The notes below the pieces were generated by a model, which saw only the letters and a list, made by a program, of their open reading frames with translations, was not told the DNA's origin and did no database searches. The position numbers and the translations under genes are program-made. A stretch of DNA of 64,000 nt from NVTR01 sp965237505 (GTDB lineage: Bacteria; Pseudomonadota; Alphaproteobacteria; Rhodobacterales; Rhodobacteraceae). The stretch spans positions 310,001 to 374,000 of the forward strand of contig CBDEFR010000004.1 of NCBI GenBank assembly GCA_965237505.1. The letters are read 5' to 3'. Shown here piece by piece: positions 43,030-52,858 of the stretch; position 1 is the stretch's first letter; every line of letters starts with the position of its first letter.

Positions 43030-44340
43030 TTAGCCGTTGGCTTGCTCGAATCGACGCAGCAGAATGTTGCCGCGTGCAACAGCACTGTCCAGGGCTTCCT
43101 GTGCCGTTTTGTCACCCGACCAAACTGCCTCAAGCTCTTCGTCGATGATGCCACGGATCTGGTCAAACGAGCCCAGACGAAGCCCTTTGGAATTGCCGGT
43201 CGGCGCGTTGGCTGTCATTTGCATCCCAGCAATATCGGTGCCCGGGTTTTCGTCATAAAACCCCTCGGCCTTTGTCTGCGCAGCGGCTTCCAGTGTGATC
43301 GGCAAATAACCGGTGTTCTGGTGCCACTTGGCCTGGATGTTGGACGATGACAGGAAGGCCAGGAATTCGGCAACGCCTTTGTACTCCTCAGCCGTCTTGC
43401 CCTCCATTACCCACAGGGACGAACCACCGATGATGGTATTTTGCGGCGCACCGGCCACGTTGCCCCAGTAGGGCAGCGGGCGGATTTCAAAGGCGAACTC
43501 GGCGTTGGCCTTTACACCTGCGTAACCGGCCGAGGATTCGGTGAACAACGCACATTCACCGGCGCGGAAGTTTGCGCCACCTTCGTTGCGGCGTCCGGCG
43601 TAGAAAAATTTGCCGTCCCGCGCCCAGTCACCCATGGTCTGGATATGATTGACCTGAACCGGCCCGTTGAACGAAAGCTCGGTGTCCAGCCCGGCAAAGC
43701 CGTTTTCTTTGCTGGCAAACGGAACGTTGTGATAGGCTGACAGGTTTTCCAGATGCACCCAGCTTTGCCAGGCGGTGGTCAGCGGGCATTCGTGCCCGGC
43801 TGCTTTCAAGGCGTCAAGCGCTGAACCGACGTTTTCCCAGGTGGACAGGTCCATGTCCGGGTCCAGCCCGGCACCGGAAAACGCATCGCGGTTGACGTAC
43901 AGCACCGGCGTTGACGAGTTATAGGGCAGCGAAAGCATGTCACCGTCGGTGGTGGTGTAGTAGCCTTTCACAGCGCCCAGATAGCCATCCGGGTCAAACG
44001 GCGCATTGCCCTCGGCCATGACTTCGTATACCGGCTTGATCGCGCCGCTGGCGGCCATCATTGTGGCTGTCCCGACTTCAAAAACCATCAAGATATGGGG
44101 CTGTTCGCCAGCGCGAAATGCGGCAATGCCGGAGTTCAGAGTTTCGGAATAATTGCCCTTGTGCGTGCCCACGACGACATAGTCGCTTTGGCCGGCGTTG
44201 AATATTTCGACCTGTTCGGCCAGCAAATCGCCAAGGCGCCCGGTAAAGGCATGCCACCACTGAATTTCGGTTTGCGCAAATGCCGTGCTGGTCATCGCCA
44301 CGCTTGATGCAAGCGCGAGCGCGAACGTTTTGAAATTCAT
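43030..44340 (-). CDS. ugpB: sn-Glycerol-3-phosphate-binding periplasmic protein
   Basis: 436 residues. A Sec signal peptide (MNFKTFALALASSVAMTSTA, cleavage after AFA) precedes a mature protein starting QTEIQWWHAFTG, a UgpB hallmark. GGGAGG lies before the ATG. First gene of the operon; its promoter should lie in 44341-44445, directly next to the IS5 remnant. Confidence 0.9.
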   Translation of the reverse strand: MNFKTFALALASSVAMTSTAFAQTEIQWWHAFTGRLGDLLAEQVEIFNAGQSDYVVVGTHKGNYSETLNSGIAAFRAGEQPHILMVFEVGTATMMAASGAIKPVYEVMAEGNAPFDPDGYLGAVKGYYTTTDGDMLSLPYNSSTPVLYVNRDAFSGAGLDPDMDLSTWENVGSALDALKAAGHECPLTTAWQSWVHLENLSAYHNVPFASKENGFAGLDTELSFNGPVQVNHIQTMGDWARDGKFFYAGRRNEGGANFRAGECALFTESSAGYAGVKANAEFAFEIRPLPYWGNVAGAPQNTIIGGSSLWVMEGKTAEEYKGVAEFLAFLSSSNIQAKWHQNTGYLPITLEAAAQTKAEGFYDENPGTDIAGMQMTANAPTGNSKGLRLGSFDQIRGIIDEELEAVWSGDKTAQEALDSAVARGNILLRRFEQANG

Positions 44341-44445
44341 GGTATCCTCCCAGGATTATTTTGAATATTTGCTGCAGATACATAAGTAGAGACCTCAGCA
44401 TAACTTGAGGATTCCCAAAGGCAAGAATATTTGTTAGTTTCGGTT

Positions 44446-44784
44446 ATGCAAAAACCATTCATCACCCAACCCGAACTTTTCGTTTCCAGCACTGAGCTTG
44501 ATCATCCCGCCCTTCATGCACTTGACGCCACAGAAGCGGTTCTGGATTGGTCGAAGGTCGAACCAATTTTGGCGTCGATTTATGCCTCAAAAACAGGCCG
44601 TCCAAGCTATCCACTTTTGACCTTGTTTCGCGGTTTGCTGTTGGAGGTGTGGTATCGATTATCGGATGTTGAGCTGTCGCAATGCCTTTATCGTGATCTG
44701 CTGTTTCGTAAATTTTGCCACCTTGAACTGGGCGGCGATGTCCCGGAGGCGTCAACGCTGGGGCGGTTCCGCAATCAACTGTCG
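44446..44784 (+). pseudogene. IS5-family transposase, N-terminal fragment
   Basis: Reads MQKPFITQPELFVSSTELDH, ASIYASKTGRPSYPLLTLFR, VWYRLSDVELSQCLYRDLLF and EASTLGRFRNQLS, an IS5-type N-terminal domain. It is cut at about 44784 by the ISNCY end (ACATGCGATATGTCCGG). The DDE domain is absent. Confidence 0.85.
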
Positions 44785-45438
44785 CTAACATGCGATATGT
44801 CCGGTCTATGTAACATGCGAACTGTCCGGTTTTAGGTTCTCTCCGAGAGGAGAACCCATGACCCGAGCAGAAGTGTTACAAGGAATAAGGCTTATGAAAT
44901 TTGAAGATGTTTATCCACGGACTTACAATCGCCAGTTGAGCCAGGATCAGGCTGCGGAGATACTGGGCGTGTCGGTTCGCACGTTTCGTCGTTGGAAAGA
45001 TCGCTACGAGGCGGATGGGGCCGAGGGTCTTTACGATCGCCGTCTTGCGCGGGTGGCGCGCAACCGGATCCCGGTTGATACCGTGATGTCGGTGCTAACG
45101 CTGTTCGATACGCGGTACTGGGATTATACGCCCAAACATTTCCACGAGAAGCTGACCCGGGAGCATGGCTTCAAGCTGAGTTACAACTGGGTGCGCCTGG
45201 CCCTGCAGAGCCACGGGCGGGTCCAGCCTGCCTCGCGTCGTGGGGCGCATCGCCGCAGGCGGCCCCGGCACCCAATGCCTGGCATGATGCTGCATCAGGA
45301 CGGCTCCAGCCATGAGTGGGTGCCAGATCAGTGGTGGGATCTGATCGTCACGATGGATGACGCAACCAGCGAGATATACTCTGCGTTCTTCGTGCCCGAG
45401 GAAGGCACGATGAGTACGTTCCAGGGCCTTGGGGAAGT
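44785..45438 (+). pseudogene. ISNCY (IS1202-type) transposase, N-terminal fragment
   Basis: After end repeats (ATGTCCGG and CTGTCCGG motifs) and GAGAGGAGAACCC, the gene starts at 44858: MTRAEVLQGIRLMKFEDVYP, SVRTFRRWKDRYEADGAEGL, MLHQDGSSHEWVPDQWWDLI and VTMDDATSEIYSAFF. Homology ends about 45438 at the start of the next IS remnant, so the second catalytic Asp and the Glu are lost. Confidence 0.8.
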
Positions 45439-45468
45439 GCCTTTTCTGTTCGCTCTACCCTGCTCACG

Positions 45469-46525
45469 TCAGACCCGAAAATCCTTTGGTGATATGACGC
45501 GGAAATTGTCTGATACGTCGTCGCATAAATCTCCCCAGTTTCTGGGAACATCCTCTTTCAGGAACCCGAGCATGGCGTCGCAAAATTCGTTGAAAGTGGC
45601 GTAACATCGGTTGTGGGTGACGTTTCTGTGCATCAGCCCCCACAGACGCTCGATAGGGTTCAAATGCGGACAATAAGGCGGGACGAAATGGAGCTTTATG
45701 CGCCGCTCCGGCTGGCCAGCCAGTCGCGGACAAGCTTGGCGTGATGATAGCGGGCGTTGTCCAGGAACACGTGGATCAGCCGCATCGCCGGATACAAGGC
45801 CTCGATGGACATCAAAAGCGCAATGGTGCTCATGGCGTCAACCGTTAGCACCTCGCGGATACGGGTCTGGCCGGTTTCAAGGTCAATGGCCCCGTGAATG
45901 TTCATGCGCTTACGTCCGCTCGTCTGGTCAACCGCGACCTTGGTTTCCTTTGGCGCCCAGCAGCCCACAGGCGCACCGCATGGGGCGGATGCACCGCGTC
46001 GGCGAACATCACCGCTTCGTCGGTGGGCAGCGTGTTCATCAGGGTCTCATAAGCCTCGATGAAGGCCTTCTGTTTGACCACGTCGAGCTTTTGCGACACC
46101 GCTTGCGGCTTGCGGTGCTCCATCCCCAAACGATGAAGCAGCGTAACCAGCCCCGAGCGGCTTTGATAAACGATGCCGAACTCCTGCTCGATCCACGCTC
46201 CGACATGGCGCGTCGTGCGCGGTAGCGTCTCGGCAATCCAGGATTTCAGTTGGTCGCGCTGCCGGGCCTTCAGATGACCGTCGCGGCCCTCGTAGCCGAA
46301 CCCGGCCAGACCCTCAGTTCCCTCTTCACTGTAGAGCCGGAACCAAGTCCGAACCGTGTCGTCGTCAAGAAAAAGGGCCGCTCCGACATCCGAGCAACTC
46401 ATTCCCTGGTCCAGCAGTGCAAGCGCGTTGGCGCGTCGAGCCAGACGATGCCCGACCAAGCCGTTCCGAGCCAACTCGATCAGCTCTGCCCGTTCCGTCG
46501 TGCTCAAAAATCCCGCGCAAATCAT
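45469..46525 (-). pseudogene. IS630-family transposase (element D) with two frameshifts
   Basis: Segment 1 (from 46525, MICAGFLSTTERAELIELAR) includes HTH and winged-helix parts to MFADAVHPPHAVR. Segment 2 continues PVGCWAPKETKVAVDQTSGR to FLDNARYHHAKLVRDWLAS. Segment 3 continues PERRIKLHFVPPYCPHLNPI, then ERLWGLMH, to 45469. Each switch fits one lost C in a CCC run (near 45968 and 45702). DDE residues are present if restored. Different from elements A-C. Confidence 0.82.
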
Positions 46526-46715
46526 GCCGACAACAGGAATCCTTTCGAAAGGATTTTGCAAGATATTTTCGCTTTCTCAATGAGTCGGGGTATACATAAA
46601 CCGGTCAATTCAAAATGTTCTCGACAGGTTTTTACTCCGCCGTTGACAGCGCCGACTTTTTACGATCTGAGTTACATTGAACGCATAAATTTCACAAACG
46701 CAAGGAGGCGAAAAA

Positions 46716-47666
46716 ATGCAGCTCAATAAACTAGCTCTGTTAGTGCCAATGCTGGCCCTAATGCTGCTACCCGTAGTGGCATTTGCAGCTGAAGTGGTAG
46801 TTTACAGCCACGCCAATGACAATTTGCAGGCCGATCTTAACAAGGCATTCGAAAAGATATATCCGGATATGGAGGTGAAAATCGTATCGACCGGTGATTC
46901 AATGGTTGAGAGAGCGATCGCTGAAAACGCCAACCCCCAGGCGGATGTCATCTTTGGGGTTGGCGAGTTTGAACTCGATCAGATGATGAATGAAGGTATA
47001 TTGGAGCCATATAGCCCGAAAGGCAGCAAGGTCCCGGCTGGGTATTATGGACCGGACGATTTCTATGTAGGGCTTTATTTTGAATTGATGACGATAGCCA
47101 TTAACACGGACGTATTGAAAGAAAAGAAACTGCCTGTGCCAACTGGATGGGCTGATCTGGGTCGTCCACAGTATAAGGGCCTTTTGAGTGTCGCGGCCCC
47201 ACCGCAATCCACCACGGGTTTCATGATCTTTTCAATGGTGGAGGATGCTTTCGGATGGGAATACATGGACAAATTGCATGCGAACATATTCCAGTATAAC
47301 TCTAGCGGAAGTGCTTCCGCCCGTCAGGCAGCCAGTGGGGAAATCGCGATCGGTATTTCCTACGATGCGGCCGCACTAAGTCAGAAGAAGGTCGGTTCAC
47401 CTATAGAGGTAACATTTTTCGACGCCACCCCAGGTGTCGTAATAGGTGCTGGTCTAATAACCGGTGGGCCAAATCCCGAGGCAGCAAAATTATTCCTGGA
47501 TTTCGTGGCGAGTGAAGAAGGAAGCAGGACAATGGCGCCCTATGCCGCTACCACTGTGCCTGGGGTCGTCGGTCTCATAGATATGTCCAAGATCAACTAT
47601 TGGAGCTCGACTAAACCGGTCGATCTGGTAGCGTTCAAGAAGAAGTGGTCAGAGAGATACGAGTGA
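46716..47666 (+). CDS. Periplasmic binding protein of a Fe3+/phosphonate-type ABC importer
   Basis: 316 residues with a signal peptide (MQLNKLALLVPMLALMLLPV, cleavage after AFA) and a mature protein EVVVYSHANDNLQADLNKAF of the FbpA/AfuA/AepX-like cluster. A strong AAGGAGG precedes the ATG. The ATPase and fused permease of the same system lie after an IS3 insertion. Ligand unknown: iron and 2-aminoethylphosphonate-like organophosphonates are the main options. The downstream phosphatase-type fragment favours an organophosphorus compound (inference). Confidence 0.8.
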   Translation: MQLNKLALLVPMLALMLLPVVAFAAEVVVYSHANDNLQADLNKAFEKIYPDMEVKIVSTGDSMVERAIAENANPQADVIFGVGEFELDQMMNEGILEPYSPKGSKVPAGYYGPDDFYVGLYFELMTIAINTDVLKEKKLPVPTGWADLGRPQYKGLLSVAAPPQSTTGFMIFSMVEDAFGWEYMDKLHANIFQYNSSGSASARQAASGEIAIGISYDAAALSQKKVGSPIEVTFFDATPGVVIGAGLITGGPNPEAAKLFLDFVASEEGSRTMAPYAATTVPGVVGLIDMSKINYWSSTKPVDLVAFKKKWSERYE

Positions 47667-47779
47667 GGCGGCCCCACATCGTTGGGGCAGGTTGGCGGCC
47701 TGTTAAGGTGTATTCCGGTGTCTGATCACATGCCGCCAAAAATCTGTTCCTCACATCCGGTTGGTGTTTTTGAGACTGC

Positions 47780-47956
47780 GGGTATGTGGGCAAGGCGCGA
47801 GCCTTGTCCATCATATCCGTTGGTCGCCCGCGGCCCCGTAGGCCTCGGCCCGGCGTCGCGCCGCGTCGAGAGCGGAGTGGGAGCGCTGGGTATTTTAGAG
47901 GAGCCGATCCATCCACTCGCCGATGACCCGTTCGGCCACGAAGCCGTCGATCAAGT
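47780..47956 (-). pseudogene. Older IS3-family orfB remnant, C-terminal part
   Basis: The minus strand contains degenerate RPHSALDGRTPAEAYG-type sequence and, nearer 47956, the segment encoding the AERVI-EWIDFYN region. Its continuation lies at 49187 beyond an inserted IS3. A close relative is at 54098-54218 and 57058-57210. Confidence 0.65.
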
Positions 47957-48019
47957 TGGACCTGTCGCGGAATTGTGCCGCTCCTTTGACCGCATATTAT
48001 GCGCAAAAGGAGATCGACT

Positions 48020-48295
48020 ATGGGAACGAAACATGCAGCAGAATTTAGGCACGAGGCGGTGCGTGTTGCACTGACGAGCGGTCTTACCCGCAAGCAGGTT
48101 GCATCCGATTTTGGAGTTGGGTTTTCAACGCTGAGCCGGTGGGTTCAGCAGGATCGGAAGGCTTTGCCCGAGCCGTCTGTCCAATCTGATCTGGAAAGAG
48201 AAGTAGCTATGCTGTGTAAGGAAAACCGGCTGCTTCGTGAGGAGAGGGAAGTGCTAAAAAAGGCCACCATATTCTTCGCGGGACAAAAGCCATGA
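48020..48295 (+). CDS. IS3 orfA
   Basis: 91 residues: MGTKHAAEFRHEAVRVALTS, KQVASDFGVGFSTLSRWVQQ and a C-terminal leucine zipper. AAAAAAG at about 48257 is the classic IS3 -1 frameshift site before the stop. Confidence 0.85.
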   Translation: MGTKHAAEFRHEAVRVALTSGLTRKQVASDFGVGFSTLSRWVQQDRKALPEPSVQSDLEREVAMLCKENRLLREEREVLKKATIFFAGQKP

Positions 48296-49148
48296 GGTTT
48301 AGGTTCATCGAAGAAAACAGGGCTATGCTGCCAACCAAACGTTGTGCCAGATCATGAATGTCAGTTCGCGCGGGTATCGCGCATATCGGTCCCGTCCAAT
48401 CAGCCGGAGCCAACGCAAGGATTTGGTGTTGCTGGCGCATATCAGAGAACAGTATCGTTTGTCATTGGGCAGTTATGGTCGACCCAGGATGACTGAAGAG
48501 CTGAAAGAGCTTGGCCTTGAGGTTGGTTATCGCCGTGTCGGCAGGCTGATGCGTCAGAACGGTATATCCGTTGTCAGAACCCGCAAACACAAGGTTACGA
48601 CAGACAGCAATCACAAGTTCAACATTGCGCCTAATCTGTTGAACCGGAACTTTGCGGCGGATCGACCCAATCAGAAATGGGTGGTCGATATCAGTTATAT
48701 CTGGACCCGTGAGGGTTGGCTGTATCTGGCCGTGGTTCTGGACCTGCATTCTCGGCGTGTCATTGGTTGGGCCGTGTCGAACCGAATGAAACGCGATCTG
48801 GCGATTAGAGCCTTAGAAATGGCCATAGCTCTGCGCCGACCGCCCAAAGGCTGTATCCACCATTCTGATAGGGGCAGCCAATATTGCTCACACGATTATC
48901 AAAAGCTGCTGCGCCTGCATGGCTTTAAGGTGTCCATGAGCGGCAAAGGTAATTGCTATGGTAACGCCGCGATGGAAACCTTCTTCAAAACCATCAAAGC
49001 CGAGCTGATCTGGCGGCACTCATGGCAAACGCGAAGGGCTGCAGAAATAGCTATCTTCGAATACATCAACGGCTTCTATAACCCCCGCCGCAGACACTCG
49101 GCATTAGGTTGGAAAAGCCCATTGGCTTTTGAAAGGATCGCCGCTTGA
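48292..49148 (+). pseudogene. IS3 orfB transposase with a one-base shift
   Basis: The frameshift product enters MRFRFIEENRAMLPTKR and then stops. One base must be gained near 48337 (CGTTGTGCC) to continue LCQIMNVSSRGYRAYRSR. The remaining frame has WVVDISYIWT (Asp), HHSDRGSQYC (Asp) and AAMETFFKTIK (Glu) to 49148. Otherwise full length. Confidence 0.82.
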
Positions 49149-49186
49149 ATGAGCAACCGGAGCGGAACGAAAGCGGGACAGGTCCA

Positions 49187-49250
49187 AGTCGTGCAGGTAG
49201 AGCGCCTCGTATTTGACCGAGCGCCTCTGGCGCTCGGGTAAGATGCAATC
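49187..49250 (-). pseudogene. Older IS3-family orfB remnant, upstream part
   Basis: Continues the remnant of 47780-47956 after removal of the 1230 bp IS and one AGT. The minus strand encodes the RSVKYEALYLHD-type segment. It ends close to the ABC ATPase gene. Confidence 0.6.
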
Positions 49251-49291
49251 CACACACCGCCCCCCCATTCAAAACAGAATCAGAACAAAAT

Positions 49292-50374
49292 ATGGCAGAA
49301 TTGGGCATTAACCAAATAACCAAATCTTTTGGAGATTTAGTTGCTGTCAACGACTTCTCGCTGGATGTCGCCTCGGGGGAGTTTGTTTCGCTTCTTGGCC
49401 CCAGTGGATGTGGTAAAACCACACTTTTACGGATAATAGCCGGATTCACAGGCCCGGATAGTGGCGAAATATTGATCAGAAAACAGCGAGTTGATGCTTT
49501 ACCGCCCGGCCGACGTAAGATCGGGTTTGTGTTTCAATCCTATGCTCTTTTCCCAATAAAGACTGTCGCTGAGAATATCGGTTTCGCATTACGAGTCAGA
49601 CACCGCTCCAAAGCAGAAATCAATGATCGTGTACGCACACTGTGTGAACTTACGAAGCTTCAAGGGTTGGAAGACCGCTATCCTCATGAACTATCCGGAG
49701 GACAGCAACAGCGCGTTGCGTTGGCCCGCGCCCTAGCTCCTAATCCGGAAATCTTTCTCCTTGATGAACCGTTGTCTGCACTTGACGCTCAAATCCGGAC
49801 GCATCTTCGTGCCGAAATTCGGTCTCTCGTGGAGCGATTGGGTATCACAACCATCTATGTAACACACGATCAGGAAGAAGCGCTGGCAATTTCCGACCGG
49901 GTCGTGGTCATCAACGAGGGGATTGTCCAACAAATTGACTCGCCCGCGAATACTTATCTAAGGCCTAGCAACCAATTTGTCGCGGATTTCATTGGAAAAA
50001 GCAATTATCTCTCTGGATATGTTTTGGATAGTGAATATGTAAATATAGAGGAAATGAAGTTCCAACTATCTATTCCAGAGGAGCTAAAAGGTCATAAGCG
50101 ATATGAAATATGTGTGCGGCCAGAGCAATTCGAATTGCATTCAACAACGAGTGATAATTATGGGCAAATTGGTCGGATTATCTCATTCGCTTTCTTGGGA
50201 CAATCTGTGCGTACCACGATTGAAACCAAGAGCGGGCAAGAACTAGTCATAGATGTACCCTCGAACTATTGGGTAGCAGAAAACTATTCCTGTGGAGACT
50301 CCGTCCGCTGGTGCATCAAGCCTGGGTGCGGTACCGTATTTTCGCCTCAAGAAACCGCGAGAGACAACCCGTGA
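49292..50374 (+). CDS. ABC importer ATPase (FbpC/PotA-like)
   Basis: 360 residues with Walker A GPSGCGKTT, Q-loop FQSYALFPIK, signature LSGGQQQRVALARAL, Walker B IFLLDEPLSALD, H-loop YVTHDQEEA, and a C-terminal TOBE-like region that is poorly conserved. AT-rich and codon-wise unlike the GC-rich island. The stop overlaps the permease GTG (GTGA). Confidence 0.88.
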   Translation: MAELGINQITKSFGDLVAVNDFSLDVASGEFVSLLGPSGCGKTTLLRIIAGFTGPDSGEILIRKQRVDALPPGRRKIGFVFQSYALFPIKTVAENIGFALRVRHRSKAEINDRVRTLCELTKLQGLEDRYPHELSGGQQQRVALARALAPNPEIFLLDEPLSALDAQIRTHLRAEIRSLVERLGITTIYVTHDQEEALAISDRVVVINEGIVQQIDSPANTYLRPSNQFVADFIGKSNYLSGYVLDSEYVNIEEMKFQLSIPEELKGHKRYEICVRPEQFELHSTTSDNYGQIGRIISFAFLGQSVRTTIETKSGQELVIDVPSNYWVAENYSCGDSVRWCIKPGCGTVFSPQETARDNP

Positions 50375-52449
50375 ACCGGCAGATACGAGGATATACAGCC
50401 AGAATTGTAATATTGGTAACAATTGCCCTGTTGATCATCTTTATTGCTGTACCGACATTTTCAGTGCTGCTGCAAAGTTTTCGGATTGAAAAAAGCATGC
50501 CGTTGACGGCACTGAAAGAAATTACATTAGACGCCATTAAGCGGCTAGACCCTGAAACACGGACTCAGGTCATAGACCGTTGGGTCCAGTCGGCTACACG
50601 TGATCAGCAACTAGGTGCCACTGTCGGCGCCCTGGAGTTGATCGGCAAGCCGGGAACGTGGGACCGCACGGCGACGTTCGAAGAACAGACCACTGCCGAG
50701 AATGAAGCGTTGAGTAAACTCACGGACAAAGAACTCGAAGCCTTCGAGGCTGAGTACCCGATTGCAATGACTGCGCTGAACAAGCGCGTCGCGTTAGCCT
50801 TCAAGGTTAAAGAAGAGCTGAGTGAGGAAGAGTTTGAGCGTCTACGCTCAGGGAAGTACGTAAGTTTGGGATTTGATCACTATCAGGTGATCTATAAAGA
50901 TGAACGCATGAGGAAAGCGGCGAAAAATTCTTTAATGATCGCTGTGCTCACATGCTTGTTCTCAGTGAGCATCGCTTATGCGCTTTCTTTCGGTATCAAT
51001 CGAGGCGGTATTGTAATGCCCAATATTGCCCGGCTTTGCATTCTGATACCGCTGATCTCACCGCCCACGGTTATCGCATTTTCGGCTATCCTTCTATTTG
51101 GGCGACAGGGACTCATCACAAAAGGAATTCTAGACCAAACTTTGGGCTTGATTAATGCGGATGAGCACAACCTCTACGGATTAGGAGGGGTGGTTGTTGC
51201 CCAAGTTTTCAGCTATCTGCCTATCGCATTTATTTTAATTGATAATACCCTATCCAAACATGACGGTAGCATTGAGGAGGCTGCGGCGATTATGGGTGCC
51301 TCGGCTTGGCAAATCTTTTGTCGCATCACTTTGCCAATGTCTCGCCCAGGTATAAACCGCGCCTTCATTTTGGTCTTTATCCAGAGTCTGACCGACTTTG
51401 GTAATCCCATGGTGATCGGTCGCGGTATCCCTGTAATTTCACGCTATATATATGAACAGGTCACGGGGTTTTCGAACATTTCACTTGCAGCAGCTTTGTG
51501 TGTCTGGTTGATCGTGCCGGCGATTTGTATTTATTTGCTTTTGGAGCGGCTTGGCCGACGCAAGCGCTATGAAACCCAATTCACTGGACCGCCCGAGCTG
51601 CCGGTGCCACGTGGTTTACGCCTCAGTCTAAATGGTATTGCAGCGTCTTATTTCCTATTAATGGGAGCGCTCTACTTTACGATTATTATAGGCTCTTTTA
51701 CCGTATCCTGGGGGGTGGATTATTCGTTCACTATTAACCATTATCGTAGTGTGCCCGGACTTCCTGGAATTATTGTTTCCAGTTTTCCGGGCGGGGGCAT
51801 CGTTCTTGAAACTATAAAATATGCGGTTATTGCTGCACCCGTTGGCAGTATTTTGGCGATTATAATCGCTTATATTGTCGAGCGACTGCGCCCTCCAGGA
51901 AGAGACTTGATCAGCTTCCTGGCGCTTTTGCCTGCGGTGTTGCCCGGTGTGATATTTGGTATCGGCTACATTGTGGCTTTTAACCTTCCTTTCGGGATCA
52001 AAGAACTGGCACTCACCGGCACAATGTCCATCCTTGTACTAAACATTATGTTTAGTGCCATATTCGTTGGTGTTTTGGCTGGTCGCACTGCCTTGCAACG
52101 CCTAGACGCCGCGATTGATGAAGCAGCGGAAATCCTTGGCGCATCTTTGTCCCAGCGGTTCATATTAGTAGTGATTCCCATGCTCGGTCACGCGTTGATC
52201 CTTGGGGGGCTGTATATGTTCATGACCGCCATGACAACGCTTAACTCCGTTATTTTCCTCGTTAGCGCCGATCACAATATTGCTTCCCAGATCATTTTCA
52301 ACCACACCAGATTGGTTTACTATGGCTCCGCCGCTTCTAAAAGTGTCGCGATTTTCGGAGTCGTGGCGCTTGCTCTGGTATTAGTGCAGGTCATGGAGAA
52401 AATCGGCCCAAGATGGATACGTCTGGCAAGAGGCTTTGGCACTAAATGA
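50371..52449 (+). CDS. Fused two-domain ABC importer permease (FbpB-like)
   Basis: 692 residues carrying two permease domains in one chain. The EAA-type loops are IEEAAAIMGASAWQIFCRIT and AIDEAAEILGASLSQRFILV. After the first membrane segment (IVILVTIALLIIFIAVP) there is an unusually long hydrophilic, charged region of about 150 residues (for example RTATFEEQTTAENEALSKLT) expected in the periplasm. The start is the GTG at 50371, supported by the GTGA overlap with the ATPase gene. Confidence 0.85.
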   Translation: MNRQIRGYTARIVILVTIALLIIFIAVPTFSVLLQSFRIEKSMPLTALKEITLDAIKRLDPETRTQVIDRWVQSATRDQQLGATVGALELIGKPGTWDRTATFEEQTTAENEALSKLTDKELEAFEAEYPIAMTALNKRVALAFKVKEELSEEEFERLRSGKYVSLGFDHYQVIYKDERMRKAAKNSLMIAVLTCLFSVSIAYALSFGINRGGIVMPNIARLCILIPLISPPTVIAFSAILLFGRQGLITKGILDQTLGLINADEHNLYGLGGVVVAQVFSYLPIAFILIDNTLSKHDGSIEEAAAIMGASAWQIFCRITLPMSRPGINRAFILVFIQSLTDFGNPMVIGRGIPVISRYIYEQVTGFSNISLAAALCVWLIVPAICIYLLLERLGRRKRYETQFTGPPELPVPRGLRLSLNGIAASYFLLMGALYFTIIIGSFTVSWGVDYSFTINHYRSVPGLPGIIVSSFPGGGIVLETIKYAVIAAPVGSILAIIIAYIVERLRPPGRDLISFLALLPAVLPGVIFGIGYIVAFNLPFGIKELALTGTMSILVLNIMFSAIFVGVLAGRTALQRLDAAIDEAAEILGASLSQRFILVVIPMLGHALILGGLYMFMTAMTTLNSVIFLVSADHNIASQIIFNHTRLVYYGSAASKSVAIFGVVALALVLVQVMEKIGPRWIRLARGFGTK

Positions 52450-52558
52450 GGTTGGGTGAGGATGTAAGTGTATATTCGGATTCGAACAAGGTATTCATGA
52501 TATCGTTTCGGATGTGAAACACTCCAACAAGGTGTTACCAACTCAGCGGTAAGGGAAA

Positions 52559-52599
52559 ATGAAAAAAAAGGTACTGATTATTGGTTTGGACGGGGTAAG
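52559..52599 (+). pseudogene. Alkaline-phosphatase-superfamily gene, first codons only
   Basis: TAAGGGAAA then ATG and MKKKVLIIGLDGV, the metal-Asp start of nucleotide pyrophosphatase, phosphodiesterase or phosphonoacetate-hydrolase-type proteins. The gene is cut after 13 codons by the IS21 end at 52600. It follows the permease by about 110 bases on the same strand, so it was probably in the transporter operon. Very short evidence. Confidence 0.5.
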
Positions 52600-52798
52600 T
52601 GCGCATTCCGGAGTATCCGGCCGGTCATTCCGATAACATCCGGCCACCTAAACCGGGGTATCCGGCCACCCTTGTTTAGCGGCTGCGAGGCCTGAGGTTT
52701 TGGTTATCAGTTTTGGGTGCTTTCGTCACCTGCTTTGAGTTTGGTTTTTCGCATGCTTTGCCCGTCGAGTTCGACGCGGTAGGCGTTGTGGACGAGAC
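52600..52798 (-). pseudogene. istB: IS21-family 3' end with IstB C-terminal fragment
   Basis: The terminus TGCGCATTCCGG starts at 52600 and is shared with the IS21 at 58674. Repeated ATCCGGCC units follow. Inward on the minus strand is LVHNAYRVELDGQSMRKTKL and the IstB stop. The rest of the element was removed at the IS407-type boundary at 52799. Confidence 0.75.
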
Positions 52799-52858
52799 TG
52801 ACCTGCCCCCAATTTGAGGGCCACTTTTAGGTAGACTCTGTTCCTCTTTTGTTTGCCA

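Larger units (their letters stand above)
47957..49186 (+). mobile_element. IS3-family element with 3 bp target duplication
   Basis: Ends TGGACCTGTC at 47957 and GACAGGTCCA at 49186. The triplet AGT occurs on both sides (47954-47956 and 49187-49189). Length 1230 bp. Inserted into an older IS3 remnant that already separated the binding-protein gene from its ATPase gene. Confidence 0.88.

Noticed and set aside
46640..46715. Sigma-70 promoter with TTGACA at 46643 for the binding-protein gene
   Set aside because: No acceptable -10 hexamer occurs at 16-18 bases, so only the ribosome-binding site is convincing.
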